From assembly GCA_003447235.1 (NCBI GenBank), contig DLZV01000023.1:2675-56002 (forward strand): 53,328 nt of DNA, read 5' to 3'. The notes beneath the pieces were generated by a model. That model made no database searches, was not told where the DNA came from, and saw only the letters and a list, made by a program, of their open reading frames with translations. Below are positions 16,957-25,042 of the stretch, one piece after another. The DNA is from Prevotella sp. (lineage in GTDB: Bacteria; Bacteroidota; Bacteroidia; Bacteroidales; Bacteroidaceae). Positions within the stretch are counted from its first letter, which is position 1. The number at the start of each line of letters is the position of its first letter. The translations under genes were made by a program, and so were the position numbers.

Positions 16957-17207
16957 GTCAAAAGGTTAATAGATTGTTTAGGTTAATAGTAATTGATTTA
17001 GGTTTTTAGTTATTTTTAGGGTAATTGAACAAAGTGTTGTTCAGGTAACAAAATAGGTTATGGTCTAAGGTAAAAGATGTTTAGGGTAACAACGATGCAC
17101 GATTGAGGGGATCACCGATGAGGTGTGAACCTTTAATCACGCATTGAAAAGTAGTAGTTTGAAAGAGTTTTATAGTCACCGCATGGCAAGAGTGCCATGC
17201 TTTTTTT
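16957..17207 (+). ncRNA. Predicted non-coding RNA-A with AGG(T/G)TAA repeats
   Basis: A transcription unit of about 250 nt is bounded by a perfect promoter and a strong intrinsic terminator (GCATGGCA, AGAG loop, TGCCATGC, then seven T, 17181-17207). The 5' half is AT-rich with stop codons in the sense frames and eight AGG-containing repeats of the type AGGTTAAT/AGGGTAAC, starting at 16963, 16980, 17000, 17018, 17043, 17055, 17068 and 17083. The middle (about 17092-17150) can fold: GATGC..GATT pairs with AATC..GCATT around an inner TCACC/GGTG hairpin. It does not show tmRNA, RNase P or SRP RNA signatures that I recognise; 6S RNA cannot be excluded by eye. It may sequester an RNA-binding protein or pair with other RNAs. 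Calling it a transcript is well supported; any function is speculation. Confidence 0.6.
17181..17207 (+). terminator. Terminator of RNA-A
   Basis: A perfect 8-bp stem (17181-17188 with 17193-17200), tetraloop AGAG, followed by seven T. Confidence 0.85.
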
Positions 17208-17241
17208 GTTTTTAGCCCTACCCTCATTATTCCATGCTAAA

Positions 17242-17274
17242 TTTGCACACGTCGCCTCTTTTTCTTACTTTTGC
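17242..17274 (+). promoter_or_regulatory. Promoter of the AddA-like gene
   Basis: TTTG (17242-17245), 20 nt, TACTTTTGC (17266-17274). This excludes a TTG start at 17271 and supports the ATG at 17337. Confidence 0.75.
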
Positions 17275-17336
17275 ATTCGCCTTTCGCCAGCGGAACGACC
17301 CGCTGGAGAGTAAACGCATCATCAACACTGGCTATC

Positions 17337-20300
17337 ATGACAACGACCACCAAGCAGCGCCGCCCGCTGACCGTCTATAAGGCTTCGGCAGGATCGGGAA
17401 AGACTTTCACACTCGCCGTGGAGTATATCTCACTCCTCGTCAGCGACCCCGAGAACTACCGACACATCCTCGCCGTGACCTTCACCAACAAGGCCACACA
17501 GGAGATGAAACTCCGTATCCTCTCGCAGCTCTACGGCATAGCGAACAGTCTACCTGGGTCGGACACCTATATGGAGAAGGTGATGGAGCAGACGGGGCTG
17601 GGAGCGATGGCTGTGCGAACCAACGCGCGACAGGCACTCTCGCTGCTCACCCATCACTACAACTTCTTTCGCGTGCAGACGATCGACGCCTTCTTTCAAG
17701 GCGTGCTACGCAACCTCGCCCACGAACTGGACCTGACGGCCAACCTGCGCGTGGATCTCAACGACAACGAGGTGGAAGGAAAGGCGGTCGATGAGATGAT
17801 CGAGACGCTCGACGCCAACCCAGAAGTGATGGGATGGGTGCGCGACTACATCAACCAGAACATAGAGGACGAGCAGGGATGGAACGTCATCGGGGCAATC
17901 AAGAAGTTTGGACAGAACATCTTCAAGGACTTCTACAAGGATCATGAACGCGAGCTCAACGACCTGCTGGCCGCAGAAGGTGGCAAGTTTTTTTCGCGGT
18001 ACACGGCGCTACTGCGCAGTCGGCGCAACACGCTACGCAAGCAACTGGTGGATCCAGCACGGGAGTTGGTGGCCCTGATGGGGCAATGCCATATAGACTA
18101 CGCGGGGCTCTACCGGCGAGGACTCTACAACTATATCGTGAAGCGGAGCAAGGGAACACTCGACAACGAGCCCACACCCGCCGGCGTGCAGAAGGCGCTA
18201 CAGGACGCAAAACTGTGGACGGCCTCCAAATGTGGGGCTGCTGACAAGGAGGCTATCAAGGACATGGCCAACAACGGCGGACTGAGGTTGCTCCAGGAGA
18301 TGGAGACGCGGCGCGAGGAACTATGGTGTGAATACAACTCCTGTGTGCAGACGCTCTCCCATCTGAGCGAACTGCGATTGCTCAACGCCATCGCCAAGGC
18401 GGTGGAGGAGAGCAACCGAAACGCCAACCGCTTCATGCTCAGTGATACGCAGGGACTGCTCCACGGTATGATACAGGGGTCGGACACGCCTTTCCTCTAC
18501 GAAAAGATCGGCGTACAACTGCGCCACATCATGATCGACGAGTTTCAGGACACCAGTCAGATACAATGGCGCAACTTCAAGGTGCTGCTCGACAACTGCA
18601 TGGCACAAGAGGGATCGCGCAACCTCATCGTCGGTGACGTGAAGCAGAGCATCTACCGCTGGCGACAGGGTGACTGGCGACTGCTGGCAAACCTCTCGCA
18701 GTCTTTTGGCAAGGAGGCCGTCTGCGAAAAGACACTGGCGACCAACTACCGGTCGTGGGAGCGCATCATCCAATTTAACAACGCTATCTTCACCCGACTG
18801 GTGGAAGAGACGGTAGGCGAGTTGTCTGCCGACAAGACCCCGCAGGCAACGCTGCTGGCACGCGCCTACGACGACGTCAAGCAGGGGAATGCCAAGGGGA
18901 AGGGAAAGGGATATGTGGAGGTGGCGCTGCTCCCGTCAAAGGACTACCGGGAGAACATCCTCGCACGCTTGGCGGACACCGTGCGGCGGCTGATCGAGGG
19001 AGGGGCACGACAGAAGGACATCGCCATCCTCGTGCGCAGCAAGTCGCCCGTACAGTATATCGCCGACTATTTCGTCGAGGAGTTTGGACAGTCGGTGCGC
19101 ATCGTCTCTGATGAGGCTTTCCGTCTTGACGCCTCCCTCGCCGTCAACGTGATGGTGCTTGCCTTGCGGCTGCTCGCCCATCCCGAGGACAATCTGACAC
19201 GGGCGGCACTGGTCAAGGCGTATCGCAACGACGTGCTACAGGAGGGCGCTCCCCTGCCCCACCTGCTCGTCACCACACGGGATGAGGTTGTGGGAAAGAC
19301 AGAGAGACCAGGACGGCCCAGCGACGAAGAGATAAGAAAGAGGCTCGAAGAATCGCTGCCCGATCGCTATGTCAGAGAGGCTGACCAGCTACGCAACCTA
19401 CCGCTGCTCGACCTAGTGGATACGCTCCATGCGCTCTTCCAACTCGACCAACTCAAGAACCAAAGTGCGTATGTGTGCCTCTTCTACGACAAACTCAACG
19501 ATTATCTCCGCGACCGCCCGGCAGATATCGACGACTTCCTCACCGAATGGGACAACACCATCTCGCAGAAGACGATCCAAAGCGACGAGGTGGAAGGCGT
19601 GCGCATCATGACCATCCACAAGAGCAAGGGACTGGAGTTTGACAACGTCATCATCCCCTTCTGCGACTGGCAATTGGAGAAGGGAAACACACTGTGGTGC
19701 GAGAAGGGAAAACGCGAAAAGCCATTTGACGAACTTCCCATCACGCCGGTTGATTTCAGTAGAAACAACCTGGTAGGCACGGTCTATGAGGACGACTACC
19801 GCGAGGAGCACTTCCAGAACGCGGTGGACAACCTGAACCTCCTCTATGTGGCCTTCACGCGAGCAGGAAAACGGTTCTTCGTGACGGGAAAGCGGATGTC
19901 GGAGAATCAGAAGAAGAAGTTTACAGGACTGACATCGCAGCGAAGTCAGGGTTTGGAACTGTGCCTCGAGCAGGTGGCTGCCGACTTGGGGACCGACTGC
20001 TCGTTCCAGGGAAAGGATCAAACCGAAGAGGCGCTGGAACTGGTCTATGGCACGCTGGAGGGTGAGGACATCGTGGGCAAAGGAGACAAGACGGCAAGCG
20101 ACAACCCCTTTGAGTCGCCCTCGGAGACGCAGGAGATCAGAATTGAGACCCACAAGACGCCAATCGGCTTCCGACAGAGCAACAAGAGTGAGGAGTTTGT
20201 GCGCGGCGAGGAGACGGACGCGCCCACGAGCTATATCAAGATGGGCACCATTCTCCACCAGCTCTTCTCCTCTATCCGCACAGAGGAGGACATCGAACCA

Positions 20301-20675
20301 CACATCAGCCAACTGGTTTCGGACGGTATCATCACGGACGATCGGCTCATCGCACAACTGCGGAAACAGGTGGAAGCCTCACTCGCCAATCCCACCGTGG
20401 CCGAGTGGTTTCGCCCAGGATGGAAACTCTATAACGAGTGCTCCATCCTCCAGTACAATCCCGCCGACGGGACGACCATAGAGCAACGACCGGACCGCGT
20501 CATGAGCGACGACGAGAAGACGATCGTGGTTGACTACAAGTTTGCTAAGCCACGCCCGGAGCATGCCACGCAGGTGAAGAGCTACATAGAACTGCTTCGG
20601 AAGATAGGACATAAGAATGTCTCCGGGTTCTTGTGGTACGTGCTCCGCAACGAGGTGGTCGCGGTAGAGGTATAA
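17337..20675 (+). CDS. AddA/RecB-like UvrD-family helicase-nuclease
   Basis: The 1112-residue protein has a superfamily I helicase core: Walker A ASAGSGKT at 16-23, a Walker B HIMIDEFQDTSQIQWR near 400, VEGVRIMTIHKSKGLEFDNVI (motif V region) and LLYVAFTRAGKR (motif VI). The C-terminus carries a PD-(D/E)XK nuclease: RPDRVMSDDEKTIVVDYKF around 1050-1067, then QVKSY. This is the layout of AddA/RecB, which processes double-strand ends for recombination. The usual AddB-type partner gene is not in this window, so the complex must be completed elsewhere or the protein acts alone. The next gene is convergent. Confidence 0.92.
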   Translation: MTTTTKQRRPLTVYKASAGSGKTFTLAVEYISLLVSDPENYRHILAVTFTNKATQEMKLRILSQLYGIANSLPGSDTYMEKVMEQTGLGAMAVRTNARQALSLLTHHYNFFRVQTIDAFFQGVLRNLAHELDLTANLRVDLNDNEVEGKAVDEMIETLDANPEVMGWVRDYINQNIEDEQGWNVIGAIKKFGQNIFKDFYKDHERELNDLLAAEGGKFFSRYTALLRSRRNTLRKQLVDPARELVALMGQCHIDYAGLYRRGLYNYIVKRSKGTLDNEPTPAGVQKALQDAKLWTASKCGAADKEAIKDMANNGGLRLLQEMETRREELWCEYNSCVQTLSHLSELRLLNAIAKAVEESNRNANRFMLSDTQGLLHGMIQGSDTPFLYEKIGVQLRHIMIDEFQDTSQIQWRNFKVLLDNCMAQEGSRNLIVGDVKQSIYRWRQGDWRLLANLSQSFGKEAVCEKTLATNYRSWERIIQFNNAIFTRLVEETVGELSADKTPQATLLARAYDDVKQGNAKGKGKGYVEVALLPSKDYRENILARLADTVRRLIEGGARQKDIAILVRSKSPVQYIADYFVEEFGQSVRIVSDEAFRLDASLAVNVMVLALRLLAHPEDNLTRAALVKAYRNDVLQEGAPLPHLLVTTRDEVVGKTERPGRPSDEEIRKRLEESLPDRYVREADQLRNLPLLDLVDTLHALFQLDQLKNQSAYVCLFYDKLNDYLRDRPADIDDFLTEWDNTISQKTIQSDEVEGVRIMTIHKSKGLEFDNVIIPFCDWQLEKGNTLWCEKGKREKPFDELPITPVDFSRNNLVGTVYEDDYREEHFQNAVDNLNLLYVAFTRAGKRFFVTGKRMSENQKKKFTGLTSQRSQGLELCLEQVAADLGTDCSFQGKDQTEEALELVYGTLEGEDIVGKGDKTASDNPFESPSETQEIRIETHKTPIGFRQSNKSEEFVRGEETDAPTSYIKMGTILHQLFSSIRTEEDIEPHISQLVSDGIITDDRLIAQLRKQVEASLANPTVAEWFRPGWKLYNECSILQYNPADGTTIEQRPDRVMSDDEKTIVVDYKFAKPRPEHATQVKSYIELLRKIGHKNVSGFLWYVLRNEVVAVEV

Positions 20676-20728
20676 AGAAAACTCGGAGATTAGAAACATC
20701 AAGCATCTCCGGCTGGGAACAAATATTT

Positions 20729-20771
20729 TTCAAGCCCCCTGTAAAGGAAATAACCATACAGGGGGCTTGAA
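20729..20771. terminator. Bidirectional terminator
   Basis: A perfect 15-bp stem (20729-20743 with 20757-20771, TTCAAGCCCCCTGTA) with a 13-nt loop separates the convergent AddA-like and lipoprotein genes. The TTTTT run before it lies within the A-T flank. Confidence 0.8.
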
Positions 20772-20849
20772 GTGTCTTTGATTGCAAAACGCAACGGTTC
20801 TGTTTGCGCCTTATACCTTATATATATAGGCTATCATGAAATGGCGAGA

Positions 20850-21326
20850 TTAGTTGATCTCAAAATCCTTGATCTTCGCAGACGGCTTGATGTATTCGAG
20901 CTTGAAGTCGATATTGGGCTCTATGTCCGAAGTAAGGGAGTTGACATAATCCAGTCCGGCCTTGGTGATATCCTCGTCGGGAATGCTGATATAGACCTTA
21001 CCGATGTTGCAGGCTACACCGTAGTCGGCATTATACTCGAAGGTCACTCCCTTGGCTTTGCGGAGCGTTTCGGCCAAGGGCTCACCCACAGCGATGGTCG
21101 TGCCACCAGCCTGCGTACTCTTCACATTCTTCTCTACCGTCTTCTCCTCTTGAGCATTCTCCTGCACCTCAGCCGTTTGCGGCGTATCGATGGCAGCGGT
21201 GTCTTCCTTGATGGTGTCGGCCACCTCAAGCGTGTCTGCATTCTGCTGCGGCTGCTCTGTCTTGTTGCCGCAAGCGCTCAGTCCGATGATGCCTGAGAGC
21301 ATCATGACGGGAATCATTTTTTTCAT
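20850..21326 (-). CDS. Lipoprotein of unknown function
   Basis: The 158-residue protein has a signal with lipobox IIGLSAC (Cys at 19), then a low-complexity acidic/Thr/Gln linker (about 20-75). A compact C-terminal region of about 80 residues runs from AGGTTIAVGEPLAETLRKAK to the end KIKDFEIN. The linker suggests a tether to the membrane. I do not recognise the domain. The -7 box is 140 nt upstream (21467-21474), leaving room for a short upstream reading frame in the leader. Confidence 0.72.
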   Translation of the reverse strand: MKKMIPVMMLSGIIGLSACGNKTEQPQQNADTLEVADTIKEDTAAIDTPQTAEVQENAQEEKTVEKNVKSTQAGGTTIAVGEPLAETLRKAKGVTFEYNADYGVACNIGKVYISIPDEDITKAGLDYVNSLTSDIEPNIDFKLEYIKPSAKIKDFEIN

Positions 21327-21379
21327 AAATGGTTAGTTTGCAACACTTTGTTTAAAAAATTGTATAGTTTTCCTGTACC

Positions 21380-21439
21380 CTATAGGGCCTCGGAGCGGCG
21401 TCTATGCATCCACTCTGCGACCATCGTGTTGCGCTTCAT
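21380..21439 (-). CDS. Possible 19-residue upstream peptide
   Basis: In the leader of the lipoprotein transcript, an ATG at 21439 about 25 nt after the predicted transcription start opens a 19-codon frame (MKRNTMVAEWMHRRRSEAL) ending TAG at 21380-21382, 53 nt before the lipoprotein ATG. It is basic. It may be a chance frame or a leader peptide that modulates the downstream gene. Confidence 0.25.
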   Translation of the reverse strand: MKRNTMVAEWMHRRRSEAL

Positions 21440-21466
21440 GGTCTATGATAAGGAAGAAAGACCCAA

Positions 21467-21474
21467 CAAAGGTA
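21467..21474 (-). promoter_or_regulatory. -7 box with a long leader
   Basis: TACCTTTG on the minus strand, about 140 nt upstream of the lipoprotein start at 21326. No canonical TTTG at the expected position. Confidence 0.5.
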
Positions 21475-21586
21475 CGAATAAAACTTGAAAAAACTGCACA
21501 GGGGATGAAAAAAACTTGATAAACGGCTATGGATAAGACATGAGGCTCTGAGCGTATCGGAAACGCAAAAGAAGGAAGGCCTGCGA

Positions 21587-22267
21587 CTAAAGGTAGAAAT
21601 CGGACACCAGCGACTGATACCATGGCGTGGGATTGCCATTCTCCATCATAGTACGAATCTCCTGAGGGAAAGAACGGGCAGCACGGAGCCCCAGGGCCAA
21701 AAGGCAACGCTTCGGTTGCTTGCGCTCCGTGGTCCGTATCGCTACCTTGCGCTGAAGGAAGAGTCCAGCGAGGGCTGCTTCCGTCTCCACTTCACCACAA
21801 CGGTCGGCAGGAATGATGAGACTCATCACCCCACCCTCGGCCAGCAAGCGGCGGCCTCCACGACAGAGGTCGCGAAAGGAGAGACTGTCGGTCTGCCGTG
21901 CCATAGCTCTTGCGCAACCCTTGGCAGCAAGGGCATGGGTGAAGAAGGGCGGGTTGACAACAATGGCATCGAAGGGCAGGGCCTCGTACTGCTGCAGGGC
22001 AACATGCTCCACCGCAATGCGATCGGAGAAAGGACTTGCTGCTACGTTTTCCTTGGCCTGCTGGGCCGCCGACGCATCGAGTTCGATGGCCGAGACCTGG
22101 GCATCAGGAAAGCGCTGCGCCATCATCAGGGCTATGACACCCGTGCCAGTCCCGATGTCGAGGATGCGCTGACCACCCGCGGCCCACGCTCCGAGAAGGA
22201 CACCGTCCGTACCCACCTTCATGGCACAACGGTCTTGACGTATGGAGAACTGCTTGAAAGAGAACAC
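21587..22267 (-). CDS. trmN6: tRNA1(Val) (adenine37-N6)-methyltransferase
   Basis: The 226-residue Rossmann methyltransferase opens with FSFKQFSIRQDRCAMKVGTDGVLLGAW, typical of TrmN6/YfiC (the first part is characteristic by itself: FKQFSIRQDRCAMKVGTDG). SAM motif I is ILDIGTGTGVIALMMAQR. The catalytic motif IV is NPPFF, as expected for N6-adenine methylation. It methylates A37 of a valine tRNA. It begins 8 bp after the lipid kinase gene, so the two are co-transcribed, though no functional link is obvious. Confidence 0.9.
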   Translation of the reverse strand: MFSFKQFSIRQDRCAMKVGTDGVLLGAWAAGGQRILDIGTGTGVIALMMAQRFPDAQVSAIELDASAAQQAKENVAASPFSDRIAVEHVALQQYEALPFDAIVVNPPFFTHALAAKGCARAMARQTDSLSFRDLCRGGRRLLAEGGVMSLIIPADRCGEVETEAALAGLFLQRKVAIRTTERKQPKRCLLALGLRAARSFPQEIRTMMENGNPTPWYQSLVSDFYL

Positions 22268-22275
22268 GATGAGAT

Positions 22276-23304
22276 TTACTTCAGGTTCAACTTCCGAAGC
22301 AGTTTTAGATTGGTAGCCTGGATGTTGCGGCCCTGGCGAGTGATCTGCGTGCGGATGCGGTCCATGTTATAGAAGAGCTCTGAGGCAGCAGTCTGCATCA
22401 TATTGGGTTGACGCGCAGCCTCGTCGGCATGGGGATTGACTACGACGCAGATGCTCTTGGGTTTGACCTCGATCTCCACGTCGGCATCGCTCATGAGCGG
22501 GTCGCCGTCATAGTGGATGAGGCCCGGTTTGCTGCGGTGGATATGGACGTGGCGGGCCTTGAAGGTGCGGATATTGACGTTCTTGTCAATGGTCTTGTTG
22601 AGCATCTCGAGCGTCACCTGCGGCGCTTCGATGAGACTGAAGGGCTGCATGATGATGACATCGAGCAGGCCGTCGCTCATAGAAGCGTGGGGAGCGATGT
22701 AGGCGTTGTTGCCATACTGCGAGGCATTGGCCGCACTGATGAGAAACGCCTTGTAGGTCTTCGACCCCATCTCGTCCTCTATCTCATAGGTCTCGGGCTT
22801 GTAGGACAGTCCCTCACGCAGCATCTGCTCGACATAGGTCATGAGGCCACGCTTGCCTGCCTCGGCAAACTTCATCGAGATGAAGGCGTCGAAGCCCATT
22901 CCGCAAGTGCAGAAGAAGGGATGGCCGTTGATGACGCCGGAATCGAGCGTCTCCACGGTGTCGAGGTTGATGATATCGAGGCAACGTCTCAAGTCCATGG
23001 GCAACATGAGATGGCGCGCCAGGCCATTGCCAGAACCACAGGGAAGGATGGCCATAGCGGTCTCTGTGCCAAGGAGGCCGCGTCCTACCTCGTTGACCGT
23101 CCCATCGCCTCCGATGGCACAGACAATATCCGCACCACGGGCTGCAGCCTCCTGGGCCAGCAGCGTGGCGTGTCCAGCATACTGTGTCGAGACAAACTCG
23201 TAGCTGAATCGGGCGTGGTCGAGATGCACTTCGACAAGCTCAGGTATGCCTGCTTTGCTGATCGTGCCCGATATGGGGTTTGTGATGAAGACGATATGTT
23301 TCAT
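22276..23304 (-). CDS. DgkB/YegS/LCB5-family lipid kinase
   Basis: The 342-residue protein starts ITNPISGT and has the family's catalytic signature AIGGDGTVNEVGRGLLG (near 80) and LPCGSGNGLARHLMLP (near 110). The conserved C-terminal YDGDPL follows. This superfamily contains diacylglycerol kinases, YegS and eukaryotic sphingosine kinases. It is transcribed divergently from serine palmitoyltransferase, which makes sphingoid bases. A sphingoid or ceramide-type lipid is therefore a reasonable but unproven substrate; diacylglycerol is the default alternative. Confidence 0.9.
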   Translation of the reverse strand: MKHIVFITNPISGTISKAGIPELVEVHLDHARFSYEFVSTQYAGHATLLAQEAAARGADIVCAIGGDGTVNEVGRGLLGTETAMAILPCGSGNGLARHLMLPMDLRRCLDIINLDTVETLDSGVINGHPFFCTCGMGFDAFISMKFAEAGKRGLMTYVEQMLREGLSYKPETYEIEDEMGSKTYKAFLISAANASQYGNNAYIAPHASMSDGLLDVIIMQPFSLIEAPQVTLEMLNKTIDKNVNIRTFKARHVHIHRSKPGLIHYDGDPLMSDADVEIEVKPKSICVVVNPHADEAARQPNMMQTAASELFYNMDRIRTQITRQGRNIQATNLKLLRKLNLK

Positions 23305-23337
23305 AAAGGAACCGTACTGTTACATTTCTTGACGGCA

Positions 23338-23345
23338 CAAAATTA
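23338..23345 (-). promoter_or_regulatory. -7 box of the lipid kinase-trmN6 operon
   Basis: TAATTTTG on the minus strand, 33 nt upstream of the start at 23304. Confidence 0.5.
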
Positions 23346-23440
23346 CGAAAATAACATGAATTATGCTCGTTCGAAGCGCTAAAAATTGAAATAAAGGAAA
23401 GATTTCTTGCGAAATAGGGCGTGCTATGGTAGTTTTTTCG

Positions 23441-23449
23441 TATCTTTGC
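23441..23449 (+). promoter_or_regulatory. -7 box of the spt gene
   Basis: TATCTTTGC, with no TTTG at the expected -33 position. The leader is about 40 nt. Confidence 0.6.
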
Positions 23450-23466
23450 AGCCTAATAATAAAGAA

Positions 23467-23480
23467 GTAGCTTCGGCTAC
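23467..23480 (+). promoter_or_regulatory. UUCG-tetraloop hairpin in the spt leader
   Basis: GTAGC-TTCG-GCTAC forms a C(UUCG)G-closed hairpin, an unusually stable fold. It ends 11 nt before the ATG at 23492 and may affect ribosome loading or mRNA stability. Confidence 0.5.
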
Positions 23481-23491
23481 GCCAAAAAGTA

Positions 23492-24685
23492 ATGGGACAA
23501 TTACAAGAAAAGTACAAAAGCTACCGAACGCCTCAGAAGTTTATGAAGGCTGGAGTGTACCCTTATTTCCGCGAAATCACAAGTATGCAGGGTACCGAAG
23601 TAACCGATATCGACGGACATAAGATTCTTATGTTTGGCTCCAACGCCTACACAGGCCTTCCCAGCGATCCACGCATCATCGCCGCTTCCCACGCTGCGCT
23701 CGACAAATATGGCACGGGCTGTGCAGGCAGCCGATTTCTCAACGGCACACTCGACTTGCACATCAAGCTCGAAAAAGAGATAGCCAAATATATCGGCAAG
23801 GAAGACGTGCTGGGCTACTCGACGGGCTTCTCCGTCAACGAGGGTGTGCTCTCCGTTGTCGTGGGCCGTGGCGACTATATCATCTGTGATGACCGCGACC
23901 ATGCGAGCATTGTCGATGGACGCCGTCTGAGCTTTGCCACGCAGCTCCACTACAAGCACAACGACATGGAAGACCTGGAGCGCGTGCTGGCTAAGTTGCC
24001 GCACGAGGCCATCAAGTTGATCGTCGTTGATGGAGTGTTCTCCATGGAGGGCGACCTGGCCAAGCTGCCGCAGATCGTTGAACTGAAGCACAAGTATAAT
24101 TGCTCAGTCATGGTAGATGAGGCTCACGGCATTGGCGTCTTCGGAAGAGAGGGACGCGGCGTTTGCGACCATTTCGGACTGACTGATGAGGTCGATCTGA
24201 TCATGGGCACTTTCTCCAAGAGTCTGGCTTCTATCGGCGGCTTCATTGCCTCTGACTTCGACACCATCAACTGGCTTCGTCACACCTCACGCACCTATAT
24301 CTTCAGTGCTTCCAACTCGCCTGCAGCCACGGCAGCAGCACTGGAGGCTCTCCACATCCTGCAGAAGGAGCCGGAGCGCATCGAGCACCTGTGGGACGTG
24401 ACCAACTACGCACTGAAGCGCTTCCGCGAGGAGGGCTTCGAGATCGGTGACACAGAGAGCCCGATCATCCCGCTCTACGTCCACGATGTGGATAAGACAT
24501 TCCTCGTCACGAAGCTCGCCTATGATGCGGGCGTATTCATCAACCCGGTTATTCCGCCTGCTTGTGCCCCGCAGGACACGCTGGTGCGCTTCGCCCTCAT
24601 GGCCACGCACACCAAGGACCAGGTGGACCAGGCCATCGAGATCCTCAAGAAGATCTTCATGGATATGGACTTGCTGAAGAAGTAA
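23492..24685 (+). CDS. spt: Serine palmitoyltransferase (PLP-dependent, Bacteroides type)
   Basis: The 397-residue alpha-oxoamine synthase condenses serine with a fatty acyl-CoA to 3-ketosphinganine, the first step of sphingolipid synthesis. It has GTGCAGSRFLNG, the substrate-site segment VMVDEAHGIGVFG (Asp and His of the PLP site) and the PLP lysine in GTFSKSLASIGG (Lys243). The start MGQLQEKYKSYRTPQ, which leads directly into the family core, fits soluble bacterial SPT. 8-amino-7-oxononanoate synthase and 2-amino-3-ketobutyrate ligase are related alternatives, but no biotin or threonine genes are nearby and a lipid kinase is divergent. A strong terminator follows. Confidence 0.88.
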   Translation: MGQLQEKYKSYRTPQKFMKAGVYPYFREITSMQGTEVTDIDGHKILMFGSNAYTGLPSDPRIIAASHAALDKYGTGCAGSRFLNGTLDLHIKLEKEIAKYIGKEDVLGYSTGFSVNEGVLSVVVGRGDYIICDDRDHASIVDGRRLSFATQLHYKHNDMEDLERVLAKLPHEAIKLIVVDGVFSMEGDLAKLPQIVELKHKYNCSVMVDEAHGIGVFGREGRGVCDHFGLTDEVDLIMGTFSKSLASIGGFIASDFDTINWLRHTSRTYIFSASNSPAATAAALEALHILQKEPERIEHLWDVTNYALKRFREEGFEIGDTESPIIPLYVHDVDKTFLVTKLAYDAGVFINPVIPPACAPQDTLVRFALMATHTKDQVDQAIEILKKIFMDMDLLKK

Positions 24686-24744
24686 GCTACAAAAAGCAGC
24701 AGACAAAGACTGTAAAAGCATAGACGGTCCCGCCATGGGACTAC

Positions 24745-24796
24745 GCAAGAGGTCGGAGACCATCCTTCGGGGTGCGGATCCGACCTCTTGCTTTTT
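24745..24796 (+). terminator. Terminator of spt
   Basis: GCAAGAGGTCGGA (24745-24757) pairs perfectly with TCCGACCTCTTGC (24779-24791), followed by TTTTT. Confidence 0.85.
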
Positions 24797-24896
24797 CCTC
24801 CCTCTGTATGCAAGAATGGCCCGTTGACCCTGACAACAACGAAAACACTCCATTGCTATTCCTATAATAAAGGAAGGAGCTACGTAAGACTGGCGT

Positions 24897-25018
24897 GGAG
24901 AGAGAACAATGGAAAGAAAACAAAGGGAAGAAGCTAAGAGAGGAAAGGAAAGGGAGGAAAAGACGAAAAGGAAAAGATGGAAACAGAAGAAGAAGGAGAA
25001 GGAGAAGAAAAAACAAAA
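24897..25018. repeat. Polypurine/polypyrimidine tract
   Basis: About 120 bases on the plus strand are more than 90% purine (nine pyrimidines by eye). It lies between the spt terminator and RNA-B. A 56-codon frame (24909-25079) encoding almost only Lys, Arg and Glu passes through it but looks like a composition artefact. It may adopt unusual DNA structure. Confidence 0.7.
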
Positions 25019-25042
25019 GCGATGGCCTTCACAGGCGACCGC
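25007..25042 (-). terminator. Terminator of RNA-B
   Basis: On the minus strand GCGGTCGCCT, GTGA tetraloop, AGGCCATCGC (25042-25019; one mismatch, one G-T pair) is followed by TTTTGTTTTTT. Confidence 0.75.
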
